Assembly (NCBI RefSeq): GCF_001601825.1
Contig: NZ_LUJK01000013.1
Location: 1 to 62,426, forward strand
Reading direction: 5' to 3'
Source of the DNA: Limnobacter sp. CACIAM 66H1
Lineage (GTDB): Bacteria; Pseudomonadota; Gammaproteobacteria; Burkholderiales; Burkholderiaceae_B
Length of the DNA: 62,426 bases
Program-made: the position numbers and the translations under genes
The notes under the pieces: model-generated
Databases searched by the model: none
Seen by the model: only the letters and a program-made list of their open reading frames with translations
Told to the model about the DNA's origin: nothing
Part shown: piece after piece, positions 42,915-51,639 of the stretch
Layout of the letters: every line of letters begins with the position of its first letter
How positions within the stretch are numbered: the stretch's first letter is position 1

Positions 42915-44078
42915 ATGGGCACCGTAGACCAATTCAAAATGGCTGAAAATGAGGACATCACTTTGTTTCGGGACATGCTGTTGCGCTGTCTCGAAAAAGA
43001 GGTGATTCCGCATTACGACCAATGGGAGAAAGACGGCTGGATGCCCAAGGAAGCCTGGCTGACGCTGGGTGCCGCCGGCATGTTGGGGCCAGACATGCCT
43101 GAGGAATTCGGCGCCGCCGGAGCTCCGTTCGAAGTGGCTCTGATGATTCTGGAAGAAACCTGTCGCTTGAACTTGCACTCGCTCAGCACCGCTTTGAATG
43201 TGCATGCCAACATCGTGATGCCCTACATCAATAACCTGGGCACTGCTGAGCAAAAAGCACAGTGGTTGCCCCGTATGGTCACGGGTGAAATTGTGGGTTC
43301 AATTGGCATGACTGAGCCAGGGGCGGGTAGTGATTTGGCGGGCATGCGCACCAACGCAGTTCGCGACGGGAACGAATGGGTGATCAATGGCTCAAAAACT
43401 TTCATTACGAATGGTTTGCATTGTGGCCTGATCGTATTGGCCGCAAAAACCGATACCACCAAAGGTGCCAAAGGCATCAGCCTGTTTTTGGTGGACAGTA
43501 GCTTGCCCGGTTTCAAAAAGGGCAAGGGCATCAAGAAAATGGGTCAGCATTCCAACGACACTGCGGAGCTGTTTTTCGACAACCTGCGCGTGCCCGCCAA
43601 TGCCTTGCTGGGTGAGGAAAATAAAGGCTTTATTTATTTGATGCAAGAACTGCCGCGCGAGCGCCTGGGCCTGGGTTCTCAGGCCGTCGGTGCCTGTGAA
43701 GGTGCCATGGCGATAACTGCAGAATACGTCACCCAACGCAAGGCGTTTGGCAGCACGGTTTCGCAGTTCCAGAACACGCGATTCAAAATGGCTGAGCTGC
43801 GCGCACAGCTGGAATTGACCAAAGCTTACTTGAGACAGTGTGAGGCGCGCTTCAAACTGGGGGCGATGACGACTGAGGAGGCCTCAATCCTGAAGCTGAT
43901 GTCCACCGAGTTGCAGGTGAAGTTGACCCATGAGTGCTTGCAGTTGTTTGGCGGATACGGTTACACCGAGGAATACCCAATTTCAAGATTCTTCACCGAT
44001 GCGCGGGTGCAAACCATTTATGCGGGCACGTCGGAAATCATGAAAGAGGTGATTGCGCGTGGAGAGTTGGGACGGTAG
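42915..44078 (+). CDS. Acyl-CoA dehydrogenase
   Basis: This 387-residue FAD flavoenzyme introduces a double bond into an acyl-CoA. Signatures are SIGMTEPGAGSDLAGM in the middle, the FAD-binding region QASRxx-like RKAFGSTVSQFQ, and the C-terminal CLQLFGGYGYTEEYPISRFFTDARVQTIYAGTSEI. The catalytic glutamate lies in the last segment, as in medium/long-chain enzymes. It works with the SDR just upstream in the same operon. The ETF partner is not in the window. Confidence 0.95.
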   Translation: MGTVDQFKMAENEDITLFRDMLLRCLEKEVIPHYDQWEKDGWMPKEAWLTLGAAGMLGPDMPEEFGAAGAPFEVALMILEETCRLNLHSLSTALNVHANIVMPYINNLGTAEQKAQWLPRMVTGEIVGSIGMTEPGAGSDLAGMRTNAVRDGNEWVINGSKTFITNGLHCGLIVLAAKTDTTKGAKGISLFLVDSSLPGFKKGKGIKKMGQHSNDTAELFFDNLRVPANALLGEENKGFIYLMQELPRERLGLGSQAVGACEGAMAITAEYVTQRKAFGSTVSQFQNTRFKMAELRAQLELTKAYLRQCEARFKLGAMTTEEASILKLMSTELQVKLTHECLQLFGGYGYTEEYPISRFFTDARVQTIYAGTSEIMKEVIARGELGR

Positions 44079-44457
44079 GCGACGACTGTTATTTCGCCAA
44101 CTCGACGGGGTTGCCCGATTCCTCACTCACCGACGTTAGCGAACATACTCCAGCCAATCAGCAGCGATGTCCCAATCGCTTCGCCTTAAAGAAAACCTGC
44201 CCGTTTGAATTCATCCGCCACGGTCGGCCAAGGGCCGGCACCGAGACTCGGCCCGCTTTTTTGCCGAGCGAGGTGAGTCAGGGTGAATTTCAAAAAGGGA
44301 GAATCAGGTTTTCAGGCGAATGATTGGGATTCGCGCTGGTTGGGCGAGTAACTACGCTGCTTGAGCAGCCAATTGCAATGATCGGACACAAAACCGCAAC
44401 ATCACACTGGCATAAAGGGAAGTTAGTACTTTTTCAACATTTCCTTGTATCGCCTAA
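44079..44457. other. 379-bp gap with hairpins, no clear gene
   Basis: I see no convincing gene here. Two GC-rich hairpins occur: CGGTCGGCC pairing with GGCCGGCACCG around 44221-44243 (with a bulge), and CTCGGC/GCCGAG around 44248-44269 with a T-rich loop. A short frame encodes HGRPRAGTETRPAFLPSEV and more up to 44323, but it has no start signal of its own. It may be a degraded gene, a small RNA or a repeat; without other copies in the window I cannot decide. Confidence 0.4.
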
Positions 44458-45090
44458 ATGAAAAAAATCTTCGAAACTTTGCACGAACAGCGCTGGGACG
44501 ACCACCGCTATTATCACCACAGCCGTATCAATCAAAGCCTGCACTTGCTCAGCGCACTGTCATTTCTGTTTGGCTATGTGCTGCTGTTTATTGACCCTGT
44601 GTCTGCAGCCCTCGTGGCGTGGTTGGTGGCCATGACCAGCCGTCAAATCGGTCACTTCTTTTTCGAACCCAAAACCTACGATTATGTGAACGATGCCACG
44701 CACGATCACAAGGAAGACATCAAGGTGGGTTACAACTTGCGTCGCAAAGTCATATTGCTGAGCATTTGGGGTGCCTTGCCAGTGTTGATCTGGTTCAGCC
44801 CGTCTACGTTCGGATTGCAGCCTACTGGTGCAGACATGACCAGTTTTGTTCGCAGTGTAGGCGAATCTTGGTTGTGGCTGGGCTTGGGTGGTTTGGTGTT
44901 CAGAACCATTCACCTGTTCTTTATCCGGGACATTGAAACAGGTTTGGTCTGGGCCCTGAAAATTATCACCGACCCATTCCATGACGTGAAGATTTATTAC
45001 AAGTCGCCTTTCTATCTTCTCAAAGGTCAGTTGATTGATCCCATGGATGATGTCAAGGCACGCCAGGTTTCACTGAGCACACGTCGCTGA
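44458..45090 (+). CDS. Membrane protein, possibly Mpo1/DUF962-like
   Basis: This 210-residue protein has about four hydrophobic segments. It begins MKKIFETLHEQRWDDHRYYHHS and shows a histidine-rich pattern: RYYHHSRINQSLHLLS, RQIGHFFFEPKTYDY and DATHDHKED. These resemble, at moderate level, the Mpo1/DUF962 family of membrane dioxygenases acting on 2-hydroxy fatty acids, where such histidines bind iron. I am not sure of the family. The 3' end overlaps the opposing aminotransferase gene by 64 bp, an unusually long convergent overlap. Confidence 0.6.
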   Translation: MKKIFETLHEQRWDDHRYYHHSRINQSLHLLSALSFLFGYVLLFIDPVSAALVAWLVAMTSRQIGHFFFEPKTYDYVNDATHDHKEDIKVGYNLRRKVILLSIWGALPVLIWFSPSTFGLQPTGADMTSFVRSVGESWLWLGLGGLVFRTIHLFFIRDIETGLVWALKIITDPFHDVKIYYKSPFYLLKGQLIDPMDDVKARQVSLSTRR

Positions 45091-46700
45091 ATTTTCTTGT
45101 TGCTGTTGCAAGCCTCGCTGGTGTCCCACCAGCCATCGGCTTGCATGCAGCGGGCCGCTTGAATAAAGCGGTCGCAGAACACATCGAAATCAGAATCGGT
45201 GTAGTTGTGGCTGAAAATCATTCGCCCTGAACCTACCCAACTCAACATCACGCCAGCTTGCAACAGGTAAAACTGAAACATCCAGTTAAAACGCGATGGG
45301 GTGTTGTAAAGAATGGTGAAAATTGAAGTCATGTTTTGCACTTCAACTGGCAATTCCAGTTCCGTCAGGCGTTTGTTCAGTGCTGCACGCCTTGTGTTCC
45401 AGACGGTGTCGACGTTCTGATACATCCGTTCCACTTCAACACCATCAATGTGCCTTAGAAACAGGTTCATGGTTTGCATCACGTAAGGGTGTGAATTGAA
45501 TGTACCCCGAGCAAAGCAGATATCAGCTGGCTTGTCGTTGCGGTAGCGTTTCATCAATTCGGCTTTTCCACACAGCACACCCACAGGCAGGCCACCACCC
45601 AGAGTTTTGCCATAGGTCACCATGTCGGCACGCACCCCAAAATAATCTTGTGCGCCACCTTTGGCCAGGCGGAATCCCAGAAACACTTCATCGAGTATCA
45701 ACACAATGCCGTTCTCGGTGCACACCTGTCTAAGCTGTTTTAGCCATTGGGTGTAGGCCTCTTTGTCATAACCCGCTTTGCGGCCGCTGCTGATCAAGGC
45801 GGAGTCACCGGGTGCGTTGCTATTGGGGTGCAAGGCTTGCAGCGGGTTTACCAATACGCAGGCAATGTCTTTTCGGGCGGCCAGTACATGCAGTGTGCGT
45901 TGGCTCATCTCTTGTAGCGTCAACGTTCTATCTGCGCTTACAGGGTTGCCCACGCCGGGTTGTACATCGCCCCACCAGCCATGGTAGGCACCCGCAAAAC
46001 GCACGATGCGTTGTCGACCAGTGTGGTATTGCGCAAGGCGCACGGCCTGCATCACTGCTTCGGTTCCGCTCATGTGGTATGAAATTTCATCCTGACCGGC
46101 CAGGGCTAAAATTCTGCGCGTGTTGTCCAGCACCACCGGGTGATAGGGGCCAAGCACTGGCCCCAATGGGTCCATGTCGATGGCTGCCTGGCGGATAAAA
46201 CTTTTGTAAGTGTCGTAGCCCAGCAGGTTGGTGCCGTAGGCACCAGTCACGTCGATGTAAGCATTGCCATCGATGTCCCACAGATGAACACCCTCTGATT
46301 TACTCAGAAAAAGTGCAGGCAACAAATTCTCGTTGACCATGTTTCTAAACTGGAAGGGAACGCGGTACTTGTGAGTAAACTGCGCATCGGAAATGCTGCT
46401 GATGGCCTGTTCCAGCAATCGTTTGCCCTGTGGTGCACGCCCCAGCAGGTCTTGGGACAAATTCTGGAAACCTTTGCGGCGCTTCTCAACGAGCGCATCG
46501 TTGGCACCGTCACAGTTGAAAAACGAATCACCTTCCAGGCTGTAATGCGGTATCAGTCTCGATACGCGCTTGGCCATTCGCACATGGCCGCTTAAGCCGG
46601 GGTGTTTGGCGCGCGACAGCTGAAGCCGGCGGTGCGCTTTGAATACAAGGTATGCACTGGCGCTGGCGCCAATGAGTAAAGTCAGGCTGTCAAGGTTCAT
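45027..46700 (-). CDS. Class III aminotransferase with N-terminal membrane segment
   Basis: This 557-residue PLP enzyme resembles glutamate-1-semialdehyde aminomutase-type class III aminotransferases. The PLP lysine is in VTYGKTLGGGLPVG, with ILDEVFLGFR before it and SGTEAVMQAVRLAQ for cofactor binding. An N-terminal hydrophobic stretch (SLTLLIGASASAYLVFKA) and about 90 extra residues precede the catalytic fold, suggesting membrane anchoring. The substrate is unknown. The gene is divergent from psd, hinting at a lipid amine link (inference). I use the ATG at 46700; 46706 and a TTG at 46721 are possible. Confidence 0.85.
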   Translation of the reverse strand: MNLDSLTLLIGASASAYLVFKAHRRLQLSRAKHPGLSGHVRMAKRVSRLIPHYSLEGDSFFNCDGANDALVEKRRKGFQNLSQDLLGRAPQGKRLLEQAISSISDAQFTHKYRVPFQFRNMVNENLLPALFLSKSEGVHLWDIDGNAYIDVTGAYGTNLLGYDTYKSFIRQAAIDMDPLGPVLGPYHPVVLDNTRRILALAGQDEISYHMSGTEAVMQAVRLAQYHTGRQRIVRFAGAYHGWWGDVQPGVGNPVSADRTLTLQEMSQRTLHVLAARKDIACVLVNPLQALHPNSNAPGDSALISSGRKAGYDKEAYTQWLKQLRQVCTENGIVLILDEVFLGFRLAKGGAQDYFGVRADMVTYGKTLGGGLPVGVLCGKAELMKRYRNDKPADICFARGTFNSHPYVMQTMNLFLRHIDGVEVERMYQNVDTVWNTRRAALNKRLTELELPVEVQNMTSIFTILYNTPSRFNWMFQFYLLQAGVMLSWVGSGRMIFSHNYTDSDFDVFCDRFIQAARCMQADGWWDTSEACNSNKKIQRRVLSETWRALTSSMGSIN

Positions 46701-46834
46701 ACACATTTCTGTCAAATACAACAGGTATGGTTGTACGCCATCTCGGTGACAGGCTGATTAAATTGCAAAAAAATACACAGGCATATTCTGCACATCAGGC
46801 GTCCCGCATTCGGTTACAAGAGAGTGCCAACTTC

Positions 46835-47635
46835 ATGCTGACCAATCGAATCCCTCGCTTGTTCAGCTCTTGGTTGATGGGCAAGGTGAGCAAAATCAAA
46901 CACCCGTGGTTTGCCCAGCCAGCCTTGTGGTTGTGGCGCCAATTTGCCGATTTAAACCTGCACGAGGCGCAAAAGCAGCAGTTCAACTCCATTCATGATT
47001 GTTTTACCCGTGCATTGAAGCCGGGTATGCGGCCTGTGGCTTCAAGTGCCTTGGGCACCAGCCCTTGCGATGGAATTCTGGGCGCCCATGGCCTAGTGGA
47101 GGACGGCAGCCTGCTTCAGGTTAAAGGCTTTCCTTACGCAATCGAAGAATTGCTGGTAGACCCAGTACTTGCGATTAAATTTCATGGGCATCGATACCTT
47201 ACCATCCGGATTACAGCCAGCATGTATCACCGTATGCATTCCCCAATTGATGGAGTGGTGGACCAAGTGGATTACATTCACGGGGATACATGGAATGTAA
47301 ACCCCGTGGCCTTGAAACGCGTAGAAAAGCTGTTTTGTAAAAATGAGCGTGCGGTGTTGAGCGGCAAAACCGTGCAAGGTGAACCGTTCGCCATCGTACC
47401 GGTGGCGGCCATCCTGGTTGCGGGCATTCGCTTGCATTGCACTGGGCGTGTGTTTAATCAAACCGACCGCGGGCCTCAACGCGTGCGCACCCACACGCCC
47501 ATTCACAAGGGAGAAGAGCTTGGGTGGTTTGAGCACGGCTCCACCATTGTGTTGTTGGTGCCACCATGCTGGAATCTTGTCGAGGGCTTAAGTGAAGGAA
47601 GCCGATTGTTCATGGGGCAAGCCCTGTTTGAATAA
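46835..47635 (+). CDS. psd: Phosphatidylserine decarboxylase
   Basis: This enzyme makes phosphatidylethanolamine at the inner membrane. The maturation motif with the self-cleaving serine that becomes the pyruvoyl group is in WFEHGSTIVLLV near the C terminus. SMYHRMHSPIDG and SPCDGILGAHG are other conserved parts, as are RIPRLFSSWLMG and HEAQKQQFNS at the N terminus. I start at the ATG at 46835, giving 266 residues; an in-frame ATG at 46727 would add 36 residues but leaves just 26 bp to the divergent gene. The next gene follows 20 bp later. Confidence 0.88.
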   Translation: MLTNRIPRLFSSWLMGKVSKIKHPWFAQPALWLWRQFADLNLHEAQKQQFNSIHDCFTRALKPGMRPVASSALGTSPCDGILGAHGLVEDGSLLQVKGFPYAIEELLVDPVLAIKFHGHRYLTIRITASMYHRMHSPIDGVVDQVDYIHGDTWNVNPVALKRVEKLFCKNERAVLSGKTVQGEPFAIVPVAAILVAGIRLHCTGRVFNQTDRGPQRVRTHTPIHKGEELGWFEHGSTIVLLVPPCWNLVEGLSEGSRLFMGQALFE

Positions 47636-47655
47636 TTCGGTTATTCTTTCGCCCT

Positions 47656-48399
47656 ATGGACATATTGATCAGCGAAGAAAAGGGCGTTCGCCAACTGCAT
47701 TTCGGCAGTGACTGGGTGCAAGGGGCCATGCGTATTGCAAGGCCCTATGCACTCGAGCTTGAGTACACCCGCGAAATGATGGCTCCATTGCTGCTGAATT
47801 CTGACCCAAATTGGCCACGTTCCGCTTTGTTTGTTGGTCTTGGGGTGGGAGCCTTGCCCAAGTTTTTACACAAGCACAAGCCCGCCTGCAAAATCACCGT
47901 GGTGGAAATATCGCATGCAGTGGTTGCAGCTGCGCAAATGCATTTCAAACTGCCGCCGTTTTCCCCAACCTTTCAGGTTGAAGTGAGTTGCGGCGCAGAC
48001 TACGTGGCTATTGAGGCAAGCCGCAATTCCCGGCAATTCGATTTGATCATGGTGGACGGTTTTGATGGCAAAGCCAAGGTAGGTCCATTGAACTCGACTG
48101 CGTTTTACCTGAATTGCAAGGCCTTGTTGAGTGAGCAGGGGTACTTGGTCGCCAATCTTTTAAGCAATCAGAAAGATTCAACCCAGAGCAAGCAGCGCTT
48201 GCTGGATGCGTTCGATGGGCATGCAATGGCTTTGTCGCCTTGCTCCAGTGGCAATGTGATCGCCGTGGCCCATGCTGGCGCTGGTTTTTCCTTCAGCGAG
48301 GCGGACTTGTACAGTAACTGCCAGCGCCTGAAAGATGAAACTGCCCTAAATTTGTCTAATACAGTGGCCAAACTCATCGAGGCTTGTCCCAAAGTTTAA
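47656..48399 (+). CDS. Spermidine synthase-like methyltransferase-fold protein
   Basis: This 247-residue protein has the SpeE-type Rossmann fold: SALFVGLGVGALPKFLHKH for nucleotide binding, ITVVEISHAVVAAAQMHF, and LIMVDGFDGKAKVGPLNSTAFYLNCKALLS. The aspartate-rich active site of true spermidine synthases is only partly seen (VDGFDG), so it may have another role. It follows psd after 20 bp and precedes a thioesterase gene. An aminopropyl or methyl transfer role is inference. Confidence 0.8.
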   Translation: MDILISEEKGVRQLHFGSDWVQGAMRIARPYALELEYTREMMAPLLLNSDPNWPRSALFVGLGVGALPKFLHKHKPACKITVVEISHAVVAAAQMHFKLPPFSPTFQVEVSCGADYVAIEASRNSRQFDLIMVDGFDGKAKVGPLNSTAFYLNCKALLSEQGYLVANLLSNQKDSTQSKQRLLDAFDGHAMALSPCSSGNVIAVAHAGAGFSFSEADLYSNCQRLKDETALNLSNTVAKLIEACPKV

Positions 48400-48450
48400 A
48401 TTGCATGCCTAAAATAGGACACAAATTAAACTTACAGAGACTCTGCAGCC

Positions 48451-48900
48451 ATGCAAAACAATCAAGAATCCATTTGGTTTTCCACTCCCAATCTGGAAAA
48501 CATGAATGCCATGTGTAAAAACACAGCCTGTGAGGCTTTGGGCATCGAAATCACCGAAGTGGGGCCCGACTATATTCGCGGCACCATGCCAGCAGACACC
48601 CGAACGTTTCAGCCCTTTGGCCTGGTTCATGGCGGAGCAAATGTGGTGCTTGCTGAAACCTTGGGAAGTATTGGCGCCAATTTGCTGGTTGACAACAGCA
48701 AATTTTATTGCGTCGGGCAAGAGGTCAACGCCAATCATCTGCGTGGCGTTAGAAGCGGCAAAGTGACGGGCACAGCCAAGTTATGGCATGCCGGCAAAAG
48801 CTCGCAAGTCTGGAATATTGAGCTGCACGATGACAGTGGAAAGCTCAGTTGTATTTCCAGACTCACCATGGCCGTCGTGCCTGTTCCCGGTTCAAAATAA
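48451..48900 (+). CDS. Hotdog-fold thioesterase (PaaI/MenI-like)
   Basis: This 149-residue hotdog thioesterase hydrolyses acyl-CoA or aryl-CoA. The conserved FGLVHGGANVVLAETLGSIGAN holds the histidine-glycine-glycine and catalytic acid typical of the PaaI / 1,4-dihydroxy-2-naphthoyl-CoA hydrolase group. VGQEVNANHLRGVRSGKVTGTA is the usual second strand set. It lies 51 bp after the SpeE-like gene and 3 bp before a DUF2237 gene, so it is in an operon. Substrate unknown. Confidence 0.9.
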   Translation: MQNNQESIWFSTPNLENMNAMCKNTACEALGIEITEVGPDYIRGTMPADTRTFQPFGLVHGGANVVLAETLGSIGANLLVDNSKFYCVGQEVNANHLRGVRSGKVTGTAKLWHAGKSSQVWNIELHDDSGKLSCISRLTMAVVPVPGSK

Positions 48901-48903
48901 TTC

Positions 48904-49284
48904 ATGTCGAAAGTTACTGTGAAACAAGATAAAAATGTTCTCGGCGGGCCCTTGCTTGCCTGCTCCTATGCGCCACTCACTGGTTTTATGCGAGACGGTT
49001 GTTGTAGTACCGGTCCCAACGATTTAGGTCGGCATGTAGTTTGTGCAAAAGTCACTCAAGAGTTTCTGGAATTCCAGTTGCGCATGGGCAATGATCTCAT
49101 CAGCCCTATGCCCCAATATCGATTTGCCGGGCTGAAGCCAGGAGACCGATGGTGTGTATGTGCCAGCCGTTGGCTGGAGGCCTATGAGGCTGGGGTGGCG
49201 CCACCTGTGTATTTGGAGGGAACCAATCAAACCGCACTGGATATCATCCCTTTGGAAACCCTGCTTGAACATTCAATTGTTTAG
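48904..49284 (+). CDS. DUF2237 family protein
   Basis: This 126-residue protein begins NVLGGPLLACSYAPLTGFMRDGCC and contains CCSTGPNDLGRHVVCAKVT and SPMPQYRFAGLKPGDRWCVCASRW, all classical for DUF2237. The function is unknown. The family has conserved cysteines and arginines that may bind a small ligand. The start lies 3 bp after the thioesterase stop and 8 bp before the next gene, indicating co-expression in the operon. Confidence 0.9.
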   Translation: MSKVTVKQDKNVLGGPLLACSYAPLTGFMRDGCCSTGPNDLGRHVVCAKVTQEFLEFQLRMGNDLISPMPQYRFAGLKPGDRWCVCASRWLEAYEAGVAPPVYLEGTNQTALDIIPLETLLEHSIV

Positions 49285-49292
49285 AGGATCTC

Positions 49293-50165
49293 ATGGTTAA
49301 AAAACTGGCCTCGCAGTGGCTGTCTGCTGCTCGCATCAGTCCCACGGCTTTGTACACGGGGCAGGTTTGGCAAACCACAGGTCGTTCTATTCCTGAATTG
49401 AAATCCATGCCTGCCAGTGCATTGCACCTTGCACTGGCGCCTACCATGTTTGTGTCCAGAAGTTTCGGTGGCCCGACACTGGAAGATTTTCTGTTGGCCC
49501 GGCACGATCTGATCGATCATCATCTGACTGAACTGATTGAGTCAGGAAAAGTCACTCAAATCATTGAGATAGCAGCGGGTTTGTCGCCTCGTGGAAGCCG
49601 TTTTGTTGAGCGCTACGGCGACAAGATTACCTATATTGAAGCTGATCTGCCAGGTATGGTCGCTCGAAAGAAAAAGCTGCTGGCCACACGCCTGAGGGCT
49701 TGCCCGAATCACCACATCAAGGTGGTGGACGCTTTTGCCGAGCAGGGTGCACACAGTCTGGATGGTTTGGCCATGCAGTTGGATACCAGCCAAGGCTTGG
49801 CGGTGGTGACTGAAGGACTGCTAAATTATTTTGACAAAGACTCCGTACAGAACCTGTGGACCAGAATTTCTTCGACTTTGGCGCAGTTTCAGCAGGGGGC
49901 TTATCTTTCCGACATTCACTTGCAGGCCCAAAACTCCGATCCTCTTGCACAGGCTTTCGTTGCAGGCCTTGGTATTTTTGTTCGGGGCAAAGTGCACCTG
50001 CATTTTGAAACAGCAGGTCATTTGCAATTGGCCATGGAGGAACTGGGTATGGCTTGCCAAGTGCTTAAGCCCAGCGACTTTGCAGCGCAAATTCCTGCGT
50101 GTTCAGGCAAAGGCGCAGACTTTTGTCGCATTCTGTTTGCGCGCCCCGCCAGTGCGGTAAAGTAG
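49293..50165 (+). CDS. Class I SAM methyltransferase, leucine carboxyl methyltransferase type
   Basis: This 290-residue protein matches COG3315, the PPM1/LCM-type O-methyltransferases. It shows ARHDLIDHHLTELIESGKVTQIIEIAAGLSPRGSRF for SAM binding, then YIEADLPGMVARKKKLL and VVTEGLLNYFD, the signature stretch of the family. Members methylate carboxyl groups in polyketides or small acids. The gene ends the thioesterase-DUF2237 operon. Its substrate is not visible. Confidence 0.85.
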   Translation: MVKKLASQWLSAARISPTALYTGQVWQTTGRSIPELKSMPASALHLALAPTMFVSRSFGGPTLEDFLLARHDLIDHHLTELIESGKVTQIIEIAAGLSPRGSRFVERYGDKITYIEADLPGMVARKKKLLATRLRACPNHHIKVVDAFAEQGAHSLDGLAMQLDTSQGLAVVTEGLLNYFDKDSVQNLWTRISSTLAQFQQGAYLSDIHLQAQNSDPLAQAFVAGLGIFVRGKVHLHFETAGHLQLAMEELGMACQVLKPSDFAAQIPACSGKGADFCRILFARPASAVK

Positions 50166-50203
50166 ACTGACAAGAAAAAGCAGAACCACCAGCAGGAGAC
50201 AAC

Positions 50204-51529
50204 ATGCGATTTGAATTATTGCGAGGCGTAGTGGCCTCGGCAATGTGGTTTGCCCTGAGCGGCACCGTTGCCATCGCCCAAACCGGTTCAGTGAACGCCT
50301 TGGGCGCTGAAATAGCCGGCAATGCGGCCGGTACCATTCCTGAGTGGACTGGAGGGCTTACCAAAGCGCCAGCCGGGTTTGATCCCAAAAAGGGCTACGT
50401 TGATCCATTTGCAGGTGAAAAACCCTTGTTCGTGGTGAACCAGAGTAATTTGGCTCAGCATGAGAAATTTTTGCCTGCCGGGCAAATCGCCTTGATCAAA
50501 CGCTATCCGAACTACAGCATTCCCGTTTACAAAACACATCGCACGGCCGCATTTTCTTCAGAGATGATGACCAGTATCGGAGCCGAAGCTGGCAAGGCCA
50601 AGCTGGCGCATGGCGGCCTTGCGGTTGAGGGGGTTCAATCCACCAGCGTGCCTTTCCCTCAACCCAAAAACGGTCTTGAGGCGGTCTGGAATACTTTGCT
50701 TCGTCGCCCGGCACAAACTTTAAGGTCGCACACAGCTGGCTTTGTGGCAGGCAATGGCAGCAAGCCGATTACATTTGCCAGCAGCCAAACCATTGCGTGG
50801 GCGCCAGCAATCGGCAAGGCAGGCAGCACGCTGTTGTTCGCACTGATCGGCGAATCGACCAAGCCTTCCGCACAATCAGGCGAAGCGTTGTTGGTGCTTG
50901 ACACCCTCAATTTTAAAGAGGATGCGCGTAATGCATGGATCGTGAATTCCGGTCAGCGCCGGGTATTGCGCGCACCTGAACTGGTACATGCAGCACCGGC
51001 GGGCAATACCGATGCTTTGCGTACTGTGGACGATATTTATGGATTCAATGGTTCACCAGAACGATTTGAGTGGAAGCTCCTTGGCAAGCGTGAAATGTAC
51101 ATTCCTTATAACAACTACAAGCTAAGCGACAAAAGCCTGAAGTACGACAACATGCTCAGTGATGCTTTTTTGAAACCGGAGCTGACACGTTTTGAACTGC
51201 ACCGTGTTTGGGTCATTGAAGGCACGTTGAAGCAGGGCGCCGAACATATCTATTCCAAGCGCACCATGTATGTGGATGAAGACAGCTGGTATGTGGCCCT
51301 GATGGACCAGTACGACACCAAGGGAGAATTGTGGCGCGTCAAAATGTTGTATCTGATGCAAGCTTACGATGCGCCGGGCTTGTACACCGCCGGTGAAGTA
51401 CAACATGATTTGAATGCTCGCAAGTCTGTATTCAGTGCTTTCCAGAATGAAGAACCTGCCACTGAATTCAATGTGGCCGTGAAACCGGGCGACTTTACGC
51501 CCGCTGCACTTCGTAAACTGATGCGCTGA
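50204..51529 (+). CDS. DUF1329 family exported protein
   Basis: This 441-residue protein has a signal peptide (ASAMWFALSGTVAIAQ) and the DUF1329 pattern: GAEIAGNAAGTIPEWTGGL near the start, then RRVLRAPELVHAAPAGNTDALRTVDDIYGFNGSPERFEWKLLGKREMYIPYNNY and DEDSWYVALMDQYDTKGELWRV. The fold resembles LolA/LolB-like lipid carriers. It is often found with FadL- or DUF1302-type proteins and lipid catabolism. The ATG at 50204 has GGAG upstream. Confidence 0.92.
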   Translation: MRFELLRGVVASAMWFALSGTVAIAQTGSVNALGAEIAGNAAGTIPEWTGGLTKAPAGFDPKKGYVDPFAGEKPLFVVNQSNLAQHEKFLPAGQIALIKRYPNYSIPVYKTHRTAAFSSEMMTSIGAEAGKAKLAHGGLAVEGVQSTSVPFPQPKNGLEAVWNTLLRRPAQTLRSHTAGFVAGNGSKPITFASSQTIAWAPAIGKAGSTLLFALIGESTKPSAQSGEALLVLDTLNFKEDARNAWIVNSGQRRVLRAPELVHAAPAGNTDALRTVDDIYGFNGSPERFEWKLLGKREMYIPYNNYKLSDKSLKYDNMLSDAFLKPELTRFELHRVWVIEGTLKQGAEHIYSKRTMYVDEDSWYVALMDQYDTKGELWRVKMLYLMQAYDAPGLYTAGEVQHDLNARKSVFSAFQNEEPATEFNVAVKPGDFTPAALRKLMR

Positions 51530-51639
51530 TCCTGAGTGAAAATGCTTTGGTGATTTAGAGTGCTTTTTCATCAGCACCGGGCGACCAGCTACTACAATGT
51601 CGCCCAACTTACTTTGTATTCGCAAGGACTTTTCGCAGC

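Noticed and set aside
43934-44323. 129-codon open frame
   Set aside because: Its first half lies in the wrong frame of acyl-CoA dehydrogenase and it lacks a start signal; only its end in the gap is noted.
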